Assembly: GCA_013180625.2 (NCBI GenBank)
Contig: SNVD02005095.1
Location: 62,001-126,000, forward strand
Direction of reading: 5' to 3'
From: Boswellia sacra
Taxonomy: Eukaryota > Streptophyta > Magnoliopsida > Sapindales > Burseraceae
DNA length: 64,000 bases
The notes beneath the pieces are model-generated. The model ran no database searches and was not told the DNA's origin. It saw only the letters and a list, made by a program, of their open reading frames with translations. Below are positions 35,474 to 48,101 of the stretch, in pieces. Within the stretch, counting starts at the first letter, position 1; the number at the start of each line of letters is the position of its first letter. The position numbers and the translations under genes are program-made.

Positions 35474-36355
35474 TGATACATCGCTCATTTCATTTCTTTG
35501 TTTCTTTTTATTCCTTGATTATTTCATATTATGCCATTTTTGTATTTTTTTCCACCAAAACTTTCTGATAGTGATTTATTTATTTAAATAAAAAATACAG
35601 GATAGGATTGAAAAGGCAAGGAAATACTTGACAGAAATGCGGTAGAAACCTCCTGTGCCATTTGCACATAAGTTTCCAAATGTAGATCCTTCAGCGCTTA
35701 GGCTATTGCAGTGGTTGATAGCATTTGAGCCGAAGGATCGGCCTACTGCTCAAGAGGTTTGTGTTTTGTAACATTTTCTTGCTGTATGAATGCCTTCAAA
35801 TTGGTTTATTTAACATTTTACCATATGGAGTTTGTTTCCATGTTTCTTCTTTAGTATCGTTTATTATTATTTTTAATTTCAATTATATTAAGCTCTAAAT
35901 TTTTTAGTTTGCTAGGCACTGGCAGATCCTTACTTCAAAGGCCTGGCCAAAATTGAGAGAGAGCCTTCTTGTCAGCCAATTTCAAAATTGGAATTTGAAT
36001 TTGAGAGGCAAAGGGTAACAAAGGAGGACATTAGGGAACTAATATATAGAGAGATACTAGAATACCATCCTCAGCTGCTGAAAGACTATCTGAATGGAAC
36101 TGAAGGCACAAATTTTCTTTATCCAAGGTTTTATTTCTGCCTGCTTGGAACTCTTAATTTTTCAATCATTATATTATTATTGTTTCATATTTCTGTTTTA
36201 GGTCTTTAATTTTTCAAGGCTTTTGCATATTCTTACTCTTATGGGATTTGTTGTTAGTTGCTTATCAGGATTCCATTTATTTGATTTTGGTCCTCATTAT
36301 TATTTTTATACTCTTAGTTTATTTTTATTTTCTTTGTCCCTTGTAACTTTTACAG

Positions 36356-36732
<377 letters not shown>

Positions 36733-36924
36733 TAAGCAGTCTCATTCATGATGGATTCTTCTTCCTTTAGTTTTCTATTGTACCTTTTGTCTTGTGATAT
36801 ACTTTTACTTTCTAATGTGATTGAAGATAGTTAATTTGTTCTATTTTGCACCTTTTTTTCCTAATCTTATCTTGATGATTCGATAATGTTTCTACTAGCA
36901 TACAATTCTAAAAGCATTAAACTA

Positions 36925-37198
36925 CTCTGCTGGCTGATGTTGGTGATCTGGAGTTCCCCTATTGGATCTCTATTGAAATCCTCAAATGCCATCCAAAAGT
37001 TAACTTTTGCTAAGCCTAACTATTCTTATGGTCTTAGGCCTCTTATGAATGCAGCATACCTTGGTATGCTAAAAATTACACTAAGAAATTAAAGAATGAG
37101 ATCATCTATTCACTTTAATGCTTCTACAGCTTCCAGGAGTAGACACAAATGATCCCTCAGTTAAAGATGTTCTTGATCCATGCAAGACCAATCTGAGG
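36925..37198 (+). pseudogene. Unassigned captured exon-like pieces
   Basis: An exon with a CAG acceptor and GT donor (about 37130-37198) reads LPGVDTNDPSVKDVLDPCK, reminiscent of the C-terminal LPGVDPNDP motif of proteasome subunit RPN10, though the ending differs. A preceding stretch reads ADVGDLEFPYWISIEILKCH. A further exon-like piece with AG/GT borders at 39175-39255 (ADFMKISFRDNSYAVYAIEA, then CHALDA) is not recognised. Confidence 0.3.
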
Positions 37199-37257
37199 TA
37201 AGTTCTTCAAACTTCTTGCTAGTGTAAATAAAATATATAATCCATGGTATCATAAGT

Positions 37258-38943
37258 TGTTAGCCCTAAGGCTACATGATAATTTTGATGATAACAATGC
37301 ACATTGATTAATTGAGATTTACTAAAATGTTTATTTATGTGCAAGAGTAAGATCATTGAAATAATTGTAAAATCAAGAAGAGGCTTATTAAAATGAAGTG
37401 TTGAAGCTAAGGAGAAGACTACATGTTAAAGGGACCAAAGTTTAAGAACAAGGTTTGATTCAAGGAATGTGATACATGAGCAATGTTCAATCAATTGGTC
37501 ATATATTTCTCTAAAAATGTCCAAATAATGTAATTCTTGAGCCTTTGGAAAGCTTACTCAATTTATAACATTTCATACGTTTTAAAGAAATTCAAATTTC
37601 AAGTGTCAGGTTGTCCAAATCATCATGCAAGTTGAAAGACAAATGGAAGCAACTGACATGAGCACTGAATATTCTTTTGGACATATCTTGAGCTAAAAAA
37701 ATCAAAATGACTTGATTCTTGTGGCATTGGAAAGAGGACTTAATGAAGCACATTTAATATGTTTTGAATAAATTCAAATTTCAAATGAAATGCTGACATA
37801 ATTGACATGCAATTCGGTAGACTGACACAGAGAAGAAAAATCAACTCATTTGAGCACCGAATGATGTTTTGTCCATATCTTGAGTTAGAGATATCCAAAT
37901 GACTTGATTCTTGTGGCATTGGAAAGATAATTTAATGGAGCAGATTTCATATTCTTTAAATAAATTCAAATTTCAAACATAAGGCTGACATAATACACAT
38001 GCAAGTCGGTGGACTGACACAAGAAAGAAAAATCAAGTCACATGAGTACTGAATGGTGTTTTAGCCATATCTTGAGCTAAAGATATCCAAATGACTTGGT
38101 TCTTGATGCGTTGGAAAGCTTATTCAATTGTACAGATCTTTTATGTTTTATATTTTCAAATTTCAAACAAAACATTGACAAAAATGGCAGACAATATTAC
38201 AGTTTTTATGGTGGGCAAAAAATTTGGAGTTAGTGTCTTCACTTGATTAAGTTCTTCCCATTTGCCTATAAAAGGAGCCCTTCTCCCATGCATTCAGCAA
38301 GCATTTATCAAGCAAAAAACAAGAGAAATATCAAGTCTAGAGAGCTTTTATATTCTTTATCTACTCTTTGAAGAGAGTTGTACTTTTGTTGTAAAAATTT
38401 TCTTTGTTCTTGTATTGTGGTGAGAGTGAGATCTTCTTGTAAAGGATAAAAGTTATCCTTGAGAGAACTCTTTCCTTGGTGAGTTTGTTCATCAAGAAGA
38501 ACTCTTGGTGTGGTGTTATCAAGAGTTGAACGAAGTTGCATTGGTGAGGTTGTTCATCAAGAATAACTCTTGGTGTGGTGTTATCAAGGGTTGAAGGAAA
38601 AAGTCTTGGTGAGGTTGTTCATCAAGCAAGTTGTAAAGATTTCTACAACTTAGTGGAAAGCCTAGCTTGTGGAGCTAGGAGCCCGTGGACGTAGGCAAGG
38701 TTTGCCGAACCATGTAAATCGAGTTTGCACTCTCTCTATCCCTATCCTCTTTACATTTACTTGCACTTGTGATTGTTCTTTATTGCCATTCTCTTGATTG
38801 CATTCTATTTTCATCTTCTTCACCTTTGTTCTTAAAGAAAGATTTAAATAATTTTGATCTTTCAAGAAAAGTTTTCTAAATCCGTTTTTATAAATAAAAA
38901 CCTAATTCACCCCCCCTCTTGGGTTGCCATACCTGGGTCAACA
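37258..38943 (+). mobile_element. Solo LTR (copia-type) with internal tandem repeats
   Basis: A 1686-bp segment begins TGTTAGCCC and ends GGGTCAACA, flanked by perfect 5-bp duplications TAAGT (37253-37257 and 38944-38948). The 3' end contains the C-run followed by TCTTGGGTTGCC seen in large copia LTRs. It has four diverged units of about 190 bp starting near 37498, 37682, 37874 and 38066 (CATATCTTGAG, then CAAATGACTTG). A TATA box CTATAAAAGG lies at about 38261-38270, likely the old LTR promoter. Confidence 0.9.
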
Positions 38944-39539
38944 TAAGTAGCATGGTCTAGTTACAATATATTGACTATAAAATTTGTAAAGGTTGTTAGC
39001 ATACGTATTTCAAGCCCATGTTGCTGTTTGGTATTTGCCAATTATTGAATAACATTACATAACTTAAAAGTTTCAATTCTGGTGTACGTGAGGAAACATT
39101 TTACAGTTTAACATAATTATTTATGTTTTCTGGTGTTGGATTTGATGATTTTTGTTGTTTCTGAAAAATTGCAGGCTGATTTCATGAAGATTTCATTTCG
39201 TGACAATAGTTATGCAGTATATGCAATTGAAGCTACATGTCATGCACTAGATGCAGTATGTCAATTAAGAAAATATGATCCATTTTTTCCCCTTGATGAG
39301 AGGGCTTGTGAGCTTTCATTCTGTGTGCATTTTGGTCTGTTTAACTTCTGCTTTCTTGTGGCCAGTATAGATGCTATAAAGAGACAAAATTTTCTGCTTT
39401 TTAAATTAATGTTGATGACCAGTGGGACAAGTTTCTCCTGTTTGATATATATCTTATAAATATTTCTGTCAGTTATGTATTTATGTCCCTTAGTGTATGA
39501 AAAAATGGAATATGTGTCACTTAGTGTATGAAGTATATG

Positions 39540-40015
39540 TCGGTCAGAGAATGACACGTATTAAATATTTTTTAAATATAAGTGTCGGCCAAAAACCGAC
39601 ACATGAAGTTACACGATATGTGTCACTTAGTGAATGAATTATATGTCAGTCAGAGAATGACACATATGTTTCAGGAGTCCATATGTGTCGGTCGAGGAAT
39701 GATACTAGTATGTCGTTTACTGACCGACACAACATATGTGTCACTTATTGACAGACACATATTTAGTAAAATTCGATATTTTATGTCGTTTTTTGACCGA
39801 CACAAAATATGTGTCACTTACTGACTGACACATATTTGATAAAATTCGTTACTATATGACACATATTTATTAATACATATTTATTTTTGAACGACACGTA
39901 TGCTTGTGTCGGTTTGACCAAGTAACACGTATAGAATACGTGTCAGGGCCATATATGTCGCGCAAAAACCGACATGTATTTTGATATGTGTCAGTTTTTT
40001 CGGCCGACACAAAAA
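39540..40015. repeat. Right subterminal repeat array of CACTA 2
   Basis: Dense direct and inverted copies of ATGTGTCGGT/ACCGACACAT variants, matching the sparser left array (about 29985-30110). Confidence 0.85.
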
Positions 40016-40036
40016 AACTTTTTTGTTGTAGTGAAA

Positions 40037-42315
40037 ATACTCCAACATTAACTTATACACCAAAATTACTTAAATGGAATTAAATTACTATGCTAGAAGT
40101 TTGGCAAATAGATAATCCATTACCACCTAGGAATATAGCACAAAAGGAAATAGAACAAATTACTCAAAATCCAGAAGGAAAAATATTACTAAGATTTATT
40201 TCTCTAAGAATAAGAGAAACTTCATCAAGTTATTCTGATATTAAATCTACTAGGAGTTCGTTTTCATTACCAAAATCTAGTAGTTTTAATTATAAAAGTA
40301 CAAAAGCAAGTGAAATAGATAATAATCCTGTTTATTCAGTAATTATACAACACCTATAGCAGAACCAGTTAATCAATCACCACCAATGTCACCTATACAA
40401 TCAGATTTTCAAACTGTTAATACTATTCAAAAAGAAAACTTAGAAAAAAATAAAGAATATTTAAGAAATGAATTTTTACTAGAAGAAAATAAATTTAAAA
40501 GAAAATGGTATTTTAGTACATTTACTAAACAAGAAACTGAAGAAATTAAGGAAGAATTGTGTAATGAAATGAAAAAAATTAAAAGTAAACATTCATTTCT
40601 TTTTTTGGTTTAACACGGATGCATTAAAACATAATATTCAATTCCCATATAAAAGTCAACATGTTGATGTACAAACACATGAATTTAAAAAAAAAAGGGA
40701 AACTACTCAACATGGAATAATCCAATCTATACATCCACTTTTAGAACAAATTAAGATTAAAACAAATGAAGCATAAATTTTAGCAACCTCATTTAAAAAA
40801 TGATCAAATAGACCAAACAATGACACTGTAACTTTAGGAGATATTAAAAAAATTTATGAACAAAATAATTTTTCATAATCAATTACTACATACTGTGTCC
40901 AAACAAGTTACAAGAATAGAAGATCAAATAGATAATATTAAATTAAAACAACCTATAACATTTCCTCAAGATATATCTCCACCATTATTTAAACCAGTTC
41001 AACAAAATAATACGCCAATAAGACTTCCTAAAATAGATTTAATTGATCAAATAAATCAAAAACTTAAAATATTGCCAAGTACTTATAATATTATTATTAT
41101 TATTATTATTATAGATCAAAATCAACAAAATGATACTCAATCTATTACAACATCTGAAGATATTGAAATAAACAAAATAACTAAAAATAATAAATGGAAA
41201 CAAGCCCCTACAAGAATATATTATCCAAGACATACTCCACTAGACTTAATGTACAAAGAAAGAAAACAATTCATTTCCAATAAATATGCAGGAGACTCAA
41301 TTTATGAATGGAACATAGATGGAAAATCAGAATATGAAATAATAAATACTTTACAAGAAATTGGTATGGCATCCACTGCATATAAAGCCTATAAAACAAG
41401 TGAGCATAAGACTGCTAAACTATTAGTAGCAGGTTTTACATGATCATTGAAATATTGGTGGGACAATTGTATAGGATTCAATAATCAACAAATCATACTT
41501 AATCATGTAGAAAAAACTCAAGTAGAAGACGAAGATGGATTTGTAACTATACAAGAAATTCAAAATGCTGTAAAAATACTAATATATACAATTTCAATGC
41601 ATTTCATAAGAAATCCTAAAGAGAAATTAGCTAGTTCAAAAATAATTCTAACAAATCTTAGATGTCCAACCATTGGAGATTTCAGATGGTATAAAGATGT
41701 ATTTTTAACAATATATTCAAGAGACAAGACTGCAATGCTTCTTTCTGGAAAGAGAGATTTATTGCAGGATTACCAAAATTCTTTTGTGAAAAAATAATAA
41801 ATAAATTAACAGAAATAACAGGAGGAAATTCAATTCCTTGGGATAATATAACATATGGACAATTGTTTGCTCTTATTGAAAAAGAATGATTAGCAATATG
41901 TCAAGAATAAAAAGAAAAAAGAAAAATAGAAAGTTTTAACAAAACAATGGGATCGTTTTGTGAGCAATATAGTTATGAAAATCTTAAGCCACCATCATAT
42001 TCAAAGAAATATAAGAAAAATAAATCAAATAAATTTTATAAAAGTCAATTTGATAATCAATACTATAAGAAGAATAAGAAACAATATAAACCTAAGAAAA
42101 ATTATTCAAAGTCTAAAAAGCAATTAGTATGTTGGAATTGTAGACAACCCGATCATACATCAAAACAATGTAAAAAGAAAAATAAAGTCAATGAACTTTT
42201 AAATGATCAAGATGAACTAAGATATAAAATTAATAAATTATTATTTAGTGAACAATCTAGTCATGAATCTAGTATTAGTGATAATGAAGATAATGATATT
42301 TTAGATATGGGATAA
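40037..42315 (+). pseudogene. EPRV2 part 2: end of movement protein and coat protein
   Basis: Resumes the viral ORF1 after CACTA 2. It continues the movement protein tail (WQIDNPLPPRNIAQKEI) and then the long coat region. The coat N-terminal part includes an ATT trinucleotide expansion (about 41086-41111) that gives a run of Ile where EPRV3 has Asn/Ile codons. The conserved YEWNIDGKSEYEIINTLQE lies at about 41302-41358. The CCHC knuckle CWNCRQPDHTSKQC (42130-42171) is intact, unlike in EPRV1. Stops at about 40081, 40357 and 41441, plus frameshifts, break it. About 270 bp after the knuckle are deleted relative to EPRV1. Confidence 0.85.
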
Positions 42316-43880
42316 ATATCCATCACAAACTCTATTTAAACAAGTTACTACAGGAGAATTACAACAAGAAATTAGGAATTTAAAAGAACAAATAAAAGAA
42401 ATCAAAAAAGAAATTAAAAATCAACAATTGGAACAACTCCAGACTCAAACTACATTAACAATACTTCAATCTAAAAATAAAGATCAAAATACAGCTTCTA
42501 GTTCACGAATAGAAGAAGACTATGTACAAATTGTAGACAAAATTAATTACCAAAAATGGTATATAGGAATATTATTATATATAGATAATTATTTACAAAT
42601 AGAAACAATTGCTTTAGTTGATTTGGGAGCAGACCAAAATTGTATTAGAGAAGGTCTTATTCCAACAAAATATTATGAAAAAACATCTAAAAGATTAAGA
42701 GGTGCAAATGGAATAAATTTAGAAGTCAAGTATAAATTATCAAAAGTCAAAATATGTAATCAAGGATATTGTTTTAAAACAACATTTATATTAGTAAAAA
42801 ATCTCAGTCAAAACATCATTTTAGGTACTCCTTTTTTTAACATAAATATATCCATTTAAAGTAAATAGTCAAGGAATTCATACTGAAATCGTGGGAACAA
42901 AAGTAAGTTTTAAATTTTTATCACCTATAGACACTAGAGAAATTCATTCACTACAACAAAATACAATTACTAAACAAATTAACTAATAATCAATAAACAA
43001 CATCATATTAATTATCTCCAAAAAGAAATTAAATATAAAAGAATTGAAGAACAATTAGAAAAACCTAATATTAAGGATGATATAGAAGAAACTGAAAATA
43101 AATTTAAACAAGAAGTATGTTCAGATTTGCCTAATCAATTTTGGGATAGAAAAAAACATATAGTTACTTTATCATATATTAAAGAATTTAATGAAAAACA
43201 AATTCCAACAAAAGCTAGACCAATTCAAATGAATCAAGAATTATTACAATATTGCCAATGAGAAATACAAGATTTATTAAAAAATAAATTAATAAGAGAA
43301 TCTAAATCACCTTGGAGTTGTGCAGCATTTTATGTTAATAAAAACCTGAATTAGAAAGAGGAGTTCCAAGACTAGTAATCAATTACAAACTTATAAACAA
43401 AGTATTACAATGGATTAGGTATCCTATTCCTAATAAATGAGATTTAGTTAAAAGACTTTATGATACAACATTATTTTCAAAATTTGATATGAAAAGTGGA
43501 TTCTGGCAAGTTCAAATTGCAGAACAAGACAGAAATAAAACAGCTTTTACAGTTCCATTTGGGCATTATGAATGGAACGTAATGCAATTTGGATTAAAGA
43601 ATGCTCCATCTGAATTTCAATATATTATGAATGATATATTCAATCCTTATACAAAATTTATTATCGTCTATATAGATGATATATTAATTTTTTCTGAAGC
43701 AATAGAACAACATTTTAAATATTTAAAAACATTCTTTTATGTAGTCAAGAAAAATGGTTTAGTAATTTCTGCCCCCAAAATGAAATTATTTCAAACAAAA
43801 GTAATATTTTTAGGATATGATACATATCAAAGAATAATAAAACCTGTTCAAAGAGCAACAGAATTTGTTGTCAACATCTC
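42316..43880 (+). pseudogene. EPRV2 protease and reverse transcriptase
   Basis: A retropepsin-like segment has ALVDLGAD at about 42611-42634, with Leu for the Ser of the DSG triad (EPRV1 keeps DSG). RT follows with MKSGFWQVQIAEQDRNKTAF, GHYEWNVMQFGLKNAPSEFQ and an intact YIDD box at 43669-43680. After FLGYDTYQ (about 43835) homology continues only to about 43868. There a deletion of roughly 0.9 kb relative to EPRV1 (about 12073-12985) removes RNase H and the start of ORF2. Frameshifts lie around 42860-43490. Confidence 0.85.
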
Positions 43881-44845
43881 CAAGTTACTCAATATACTAA
43901 GCCAGTTTCCTTGGTAGAATTAAAATCCCTTACCCAAAGATTGTTCCTTCTAGATTGTCAATATATCACAGATAATCCACTGAAAAATCGTCAATTTTAT
44001 GAGTTAGTTCTAGTAGATACTGATAGCATAGAAATAGTTCATCATAAAGATCCCAAAAATCCTGAACAAATTTCTTACTCAAACTGTAAAATAAAGAAGG
44101 TCAAAACCCCTAGAGAATTTGGTACCCAATCTATCTGGACCAATGTTTCTTTCTCAATTCCTTATGAAACAAATGGTTATAATTATGTAGATTATCAAAA
44201 AGCTTGGTTCAATATGTTTTATCTTAGAACATTTGATCATTCGTGGTTTATTCATTTTGATACTAGGTGTCAAAAGTTTTATCCATCAGGATTTTTAGAA
44301 TGGTGGTATTATTTAGGACCTAACCCAACAATTTATCCAGAATAGCTTAATCAACTATCATTTCCTTATTATAAAAAACATGCTGATACCCTAGACCAAT
44401 CTTTTATCCAACAAATTAGTTTCCATATAGATTTTCAAGTTCCATGGATTTTATCCTGGTCATTTACTATTGAGCCTTATAATTCAAATTGTTATTTGTC
44501 ATTAGTTGGAGAGTTTAGAATCAAGTGGTGGGACAAGTATGATATTTCAGGATGTTGAGTCCAAAATATTCAATAATGAATCAAATCTGGTAAAAAGCCT
44601 ATGCAAACTCCAACCAAACCCAAAGAAAGATCAATCAAGCCCAATACTCCACTAAAGACAGAAGTCCAAGCCCAAGACAAGTCAACATCATCAAAAAGTT
44701 CCAAGAAGAAGTCAAAAAGTAAGCAGCTCAAGCAATTAATGGCACTTATTCAACGGATTTTAGACAGCTCATCCGACAGTACTCCAGAAAATCCAGATGA
44801 AGATCCGTTTGGTGGGCCACTTGCTCAAAATCCTTATGATTTGTA
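43869..44845 (+). pseudogene. EPRV2 ORF2, 5'-truncated
   Basis: Same protein as EPRV1 ORF2 from TKPVSLGELKSLTQRLF-like sequence to the terminal NPYDL. It has the same aromatic middle (QKAWFNMFYLRTFDHSW) and Lys/Ser-rich acidic tail. Stops at about 44343 and in 44555-44580 break it. The deletion that removed RNase H fused it to the end of RT. Confidence 0.8.
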
Positions 44846-45305
44846 ATCAGTAAAGTCAAATTTGTCCAACTCATATCCAATTCACTTTCTAGAAGATCGG
44901 TGGAAAAGTATAGCAAACAAGCTTCCACGTTTACTCAAGCCTATCAAGAATAGTAAAAAGCAAATTTATTGTCACAAGTAATCACTATTGTATTGATCTT
45001 AGTCAAAAAAATTTTAAAGCTAGTAATAATTGTCATGGACTTAAAATGTTTTGAATTCCTCTTACGAAGTTTATATAAAGTCTCTTGTAATTAAATGAAA
45101 GGCATCGACTAATAGAGTGAGTTTTTGCCTTACAAGTTCCCTTGTAATCTTCAACTTAAGTTCTTAATAAAAAGTAAGTTTTTTTATTCATCTCTTGTTT
45201 TCAATATTTTAAACTTGTTATTTAAATTACTTATTTTACTTTTATTTTCCTCATTAATCATCGTTTTCAATCTTATTTTGTTTTACCTTATTTCTTGCTT
45301 TTTAC
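44846..45305 (+). promoter_or_regulatory. EPRV2 intergenic region: TATA box and poly(A) signal
   Basis: TATATAA at 45072-45078 is intact, with AATAAA at 45166-45171, about 90 bases later. The layout matches EPRV3 (62992-63000 and 62901-62906 on the - strand), where it precedes the tRNA primer site. Sequence after about 45305 is no longer viral. Confidence 0.7.
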
Positions 45306-45520
45306 CATTTATAGGTACAATAAAACTATAAATAATAATTTCTTTAGTTGATTAGAATATGAAATATATCAAGAACTATAAATGAATGGAACATAGATGG
45401 AAATATAGTAGTGAAATATATCAAGAACTTGAGTTTCAAGGTACTTATTTATTTCAATTTAACATGAGAATTTAAATCACTATTGCTTAAACTATAGCAA
45501 TACATTTCATAGTATAATTA

Positions 45521-47484
45521 TCACTCGTTAAAAACGAAACCGAGCAATGTAACTTCCGCTTCAACGGTGCAAGCGTCGTCCTCCAAGTACCCAAATCTTG
45601 AATCATTCAATTTCGCTAGTGGCATGAACTTATCAAAGCCCAAGTTACGGTTCGTTGAAGGGGCTAATAGGCCAGTAACTATAAGTGAAGAAGACAGTAT
45701 CAATAAAACATAATAAAAGATTAGTTTTAAAAAAAAAAGAATGAGGGTGGGTTGGATTCAGGACATAGGAAGTTCCACTCAAATTTCAATGTGCGTATTC
45801 TCACCTTTCCTCTGAATGTTCTTCCCGTCTTTTTTGTCTTTGACACATAAAATGAATTTCACAAGAAGATTTGTATTTTGAGGAACACTTGTCCAAAGAC
45901 AAGATAGATAAATTGAAAGAAAGTTGCCTTTGCAATTGGCCGCTTCTTTGTTCCCATTAGGGTGGAGCAAAATCATCCTGCAGTATATTAAAAAGCTTAT
46001 GTAGTCAATTATCTAGTAAGGAAGATAGGACATGTATCAAGGGTGAAAGCAACCGTATACCATTTGTAGAATCCAAAAACTTCAGACTTGCAAATTTGAT
46101 GATCCAAACATGAACAATGATTAACTACCCAAGTATGGTTATAAGTAATAGGTTCTGACATCATTGATAAGCACTCCCATTTAGAGTTGCTATGGGCAAG
46201 TAAGTCCTTTCCACTACCGTAGACACTTGTCAAGGAATCGTTTTTAAAATTATTTTGAACAAAAAAAACCTCTACACCAATAGCACAAGTGTCTTTTATA
46301 AGGTAACCATTGTTAGGGTTACAAAAGGTTTCTAAGTCCAAGCAATCACCGAGACCCCAAATGGTCTTCATTGCATGATAACGCCTTACTCTCCCATCTG
46401 TATAACATATAGTGGAGATTAGTTGCAATATATATTTAAATACATAATTTTTAGATCATTGGATCAATGTATTTGTTACTATACATTAAAATTTTATATC
46501 AAGTGCATCATAAATGTGTATTAGGAATAACACTTTCAAAAACAATATTAATCACTAAAAATAAAATTAATAGAATGATTGAAAAATATTCATAGGCTAT
46601 TAAATTTATTGGTATGTAAAATGTTACAAATATTAGCTTTTCTTTTAATTAATGTTTAGGATTATATGTAGGATGAAACATAATACGTACCTTGCATAAT
46701 TATATATTTGTCCTTAAGATGATTGAATATAAACAAGTTGAAAGTTATTTTGATTTCCCAACTCGTTGGGAGAGAATTTATTTCTGCCAGCTCCAAGTAA
46801 ATAGAGATAAAGCGCCCACCCTTTTTTCTCCCATTTGGGTATAGAACCAATTTCCTGTAATCGTAATTGCAAAGTGAAAGAAAGAAAAAGAAAAAGAAAT
46901 ACGAATCTAATTTAATTTGTTCAAGTCAAATATTACATGAGATACAACAACAATGAGCAATATTATATTTAATGAATCTAATTGCATGTTTACGAAAATT
47001 ATGATAAATAATTAACAATTGATTGAAGAAAAAAAAAACCATTTGTAGCCCCCTGCATCGAAATCATCTGAGATGTACTTCTTTACTGGAGCATTAGATA
47101 ATGATGCGAATGATTCAATTTTGATAAGGTAATGACTAGGTGGAGCACTCCTTTCTGTTAAAGAACATTAAAAAAAAAATAACTTTGAGATAATTAAATA
47201 TAACAGTATTTTATAATACAATGAACCCTAGGAAAATTAGAAGTATTATAATCTTGGCTTTGCTTTATTTATTAAGTACAGTTCTCAAGTATGTTAAACT
47301 TTATACAAGAAATTAATTGTGAACATTGCTACAATTAAATATTATTCTTTTACATCTTCATTATATGCTAATTCTTTAGTGAGAAATTAAAGTAAGGAAT
47401 TATTAATATAGAACAAGAGACGGTATCAAAGATAATGGATATACCTGACGAAAAGCCAACGTCATTGGAATTCTGGAACTCCAT
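45521..47484 (-). CDS. Two-MATH-domain protein, copy 2 (intact exon structure)
   Basis: Six exons on the - strand: 47445-47484, 47040-47154, 46691-46854, 46061-46397, 45805-45977 and 45521-45678. All have GT-AG borders. They total 987 nt, an uninterrupted frame of 328 residues from ATG at 47482-47484 to TGA at 45521-45523. Residues about 15-145 form MATH domain 1 (SAPPSHYLIKIESF, DDFDAGGYKW, LVLYPNGRKKGG, CAIGVEVFFVQ). About 180-326 form domain 2 (ITYNHTWVVNHCSC, SEVFGFYKW, ILLHPNGNKEAANC, CTVEAEVTLLGFVFNE). MATH domains bind peptides. Plant proteins with only MATH domains form large families of mostly unknown partners, related to the MATH module of UBP12/13, and one member (RTM3) restricts potyvirus movement. 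No catalytic domain, signal peptide or membrane segment is seen. The partner is unknown. Confidence 0.8.
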
Positions 47485-47936
47485 GTTTAACTCTTGAAAT
47501 AATTTGCAACGTCTAATTAGTTGCAACTATATATTCTTAGAAGAAAAATTTGAAGCCTCTTTATGATGAGTCTTTTGAAACTTAGTGCTTAACATTCGCA
47601 ATTCTCTAACATTTATATACTTGTGACAAGTAAGAAAAAAGTCTTCTAATACATTACCTTAAACCTTTTAACATGGAAAACTATATTTCCAAGTTAAGAT
47701 AGGAATATAATTTTCTAATTTTTAGAATACACGTTAAGAATATTAAACTTGTTAGAATTGAATTCATGAAATATTATTTCTTTAATAAAAGACCAAATAT
47801 ATCTGCCAATTTCAATAATATATTTAATATGTACCTTAAGGGCACATAATAAATAAATCCTTCTTTTTGAAATTGTACCTTGCATAACTTCATTGTGCAT
47901 ATTAGACAAACTCAATTGAATTGTTGGAATATATAC

Positions 47937-47950
47937 ACATACATACAGAT

Positions 47951-48012
<62 letters not shown>
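47937..48012. repeat. (ATAC)n/(AT)n microsatellite
   Basis: Same locus as 17044-17098 but with a longer AT tract. It differs in length between the two duplication copies. Confidence 0.95.
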
Positions 48013-48014
<2 letters not shown>

Positions 48015-48101
48015 TCTGAGAACTATTATCTCAACCATTTTTTTTATTGATATCACTATTTACTTTAATTTTTGTTGCTTGTGCATAAATTTTAACATAT
48101 G

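Noticed and set aside
38308..38541. 77-codon - strand frame in the copia-type solo LTR
   Set aside because: It lies antisense in the repeated LTR downstream of the TATA box, with no family resemblance.
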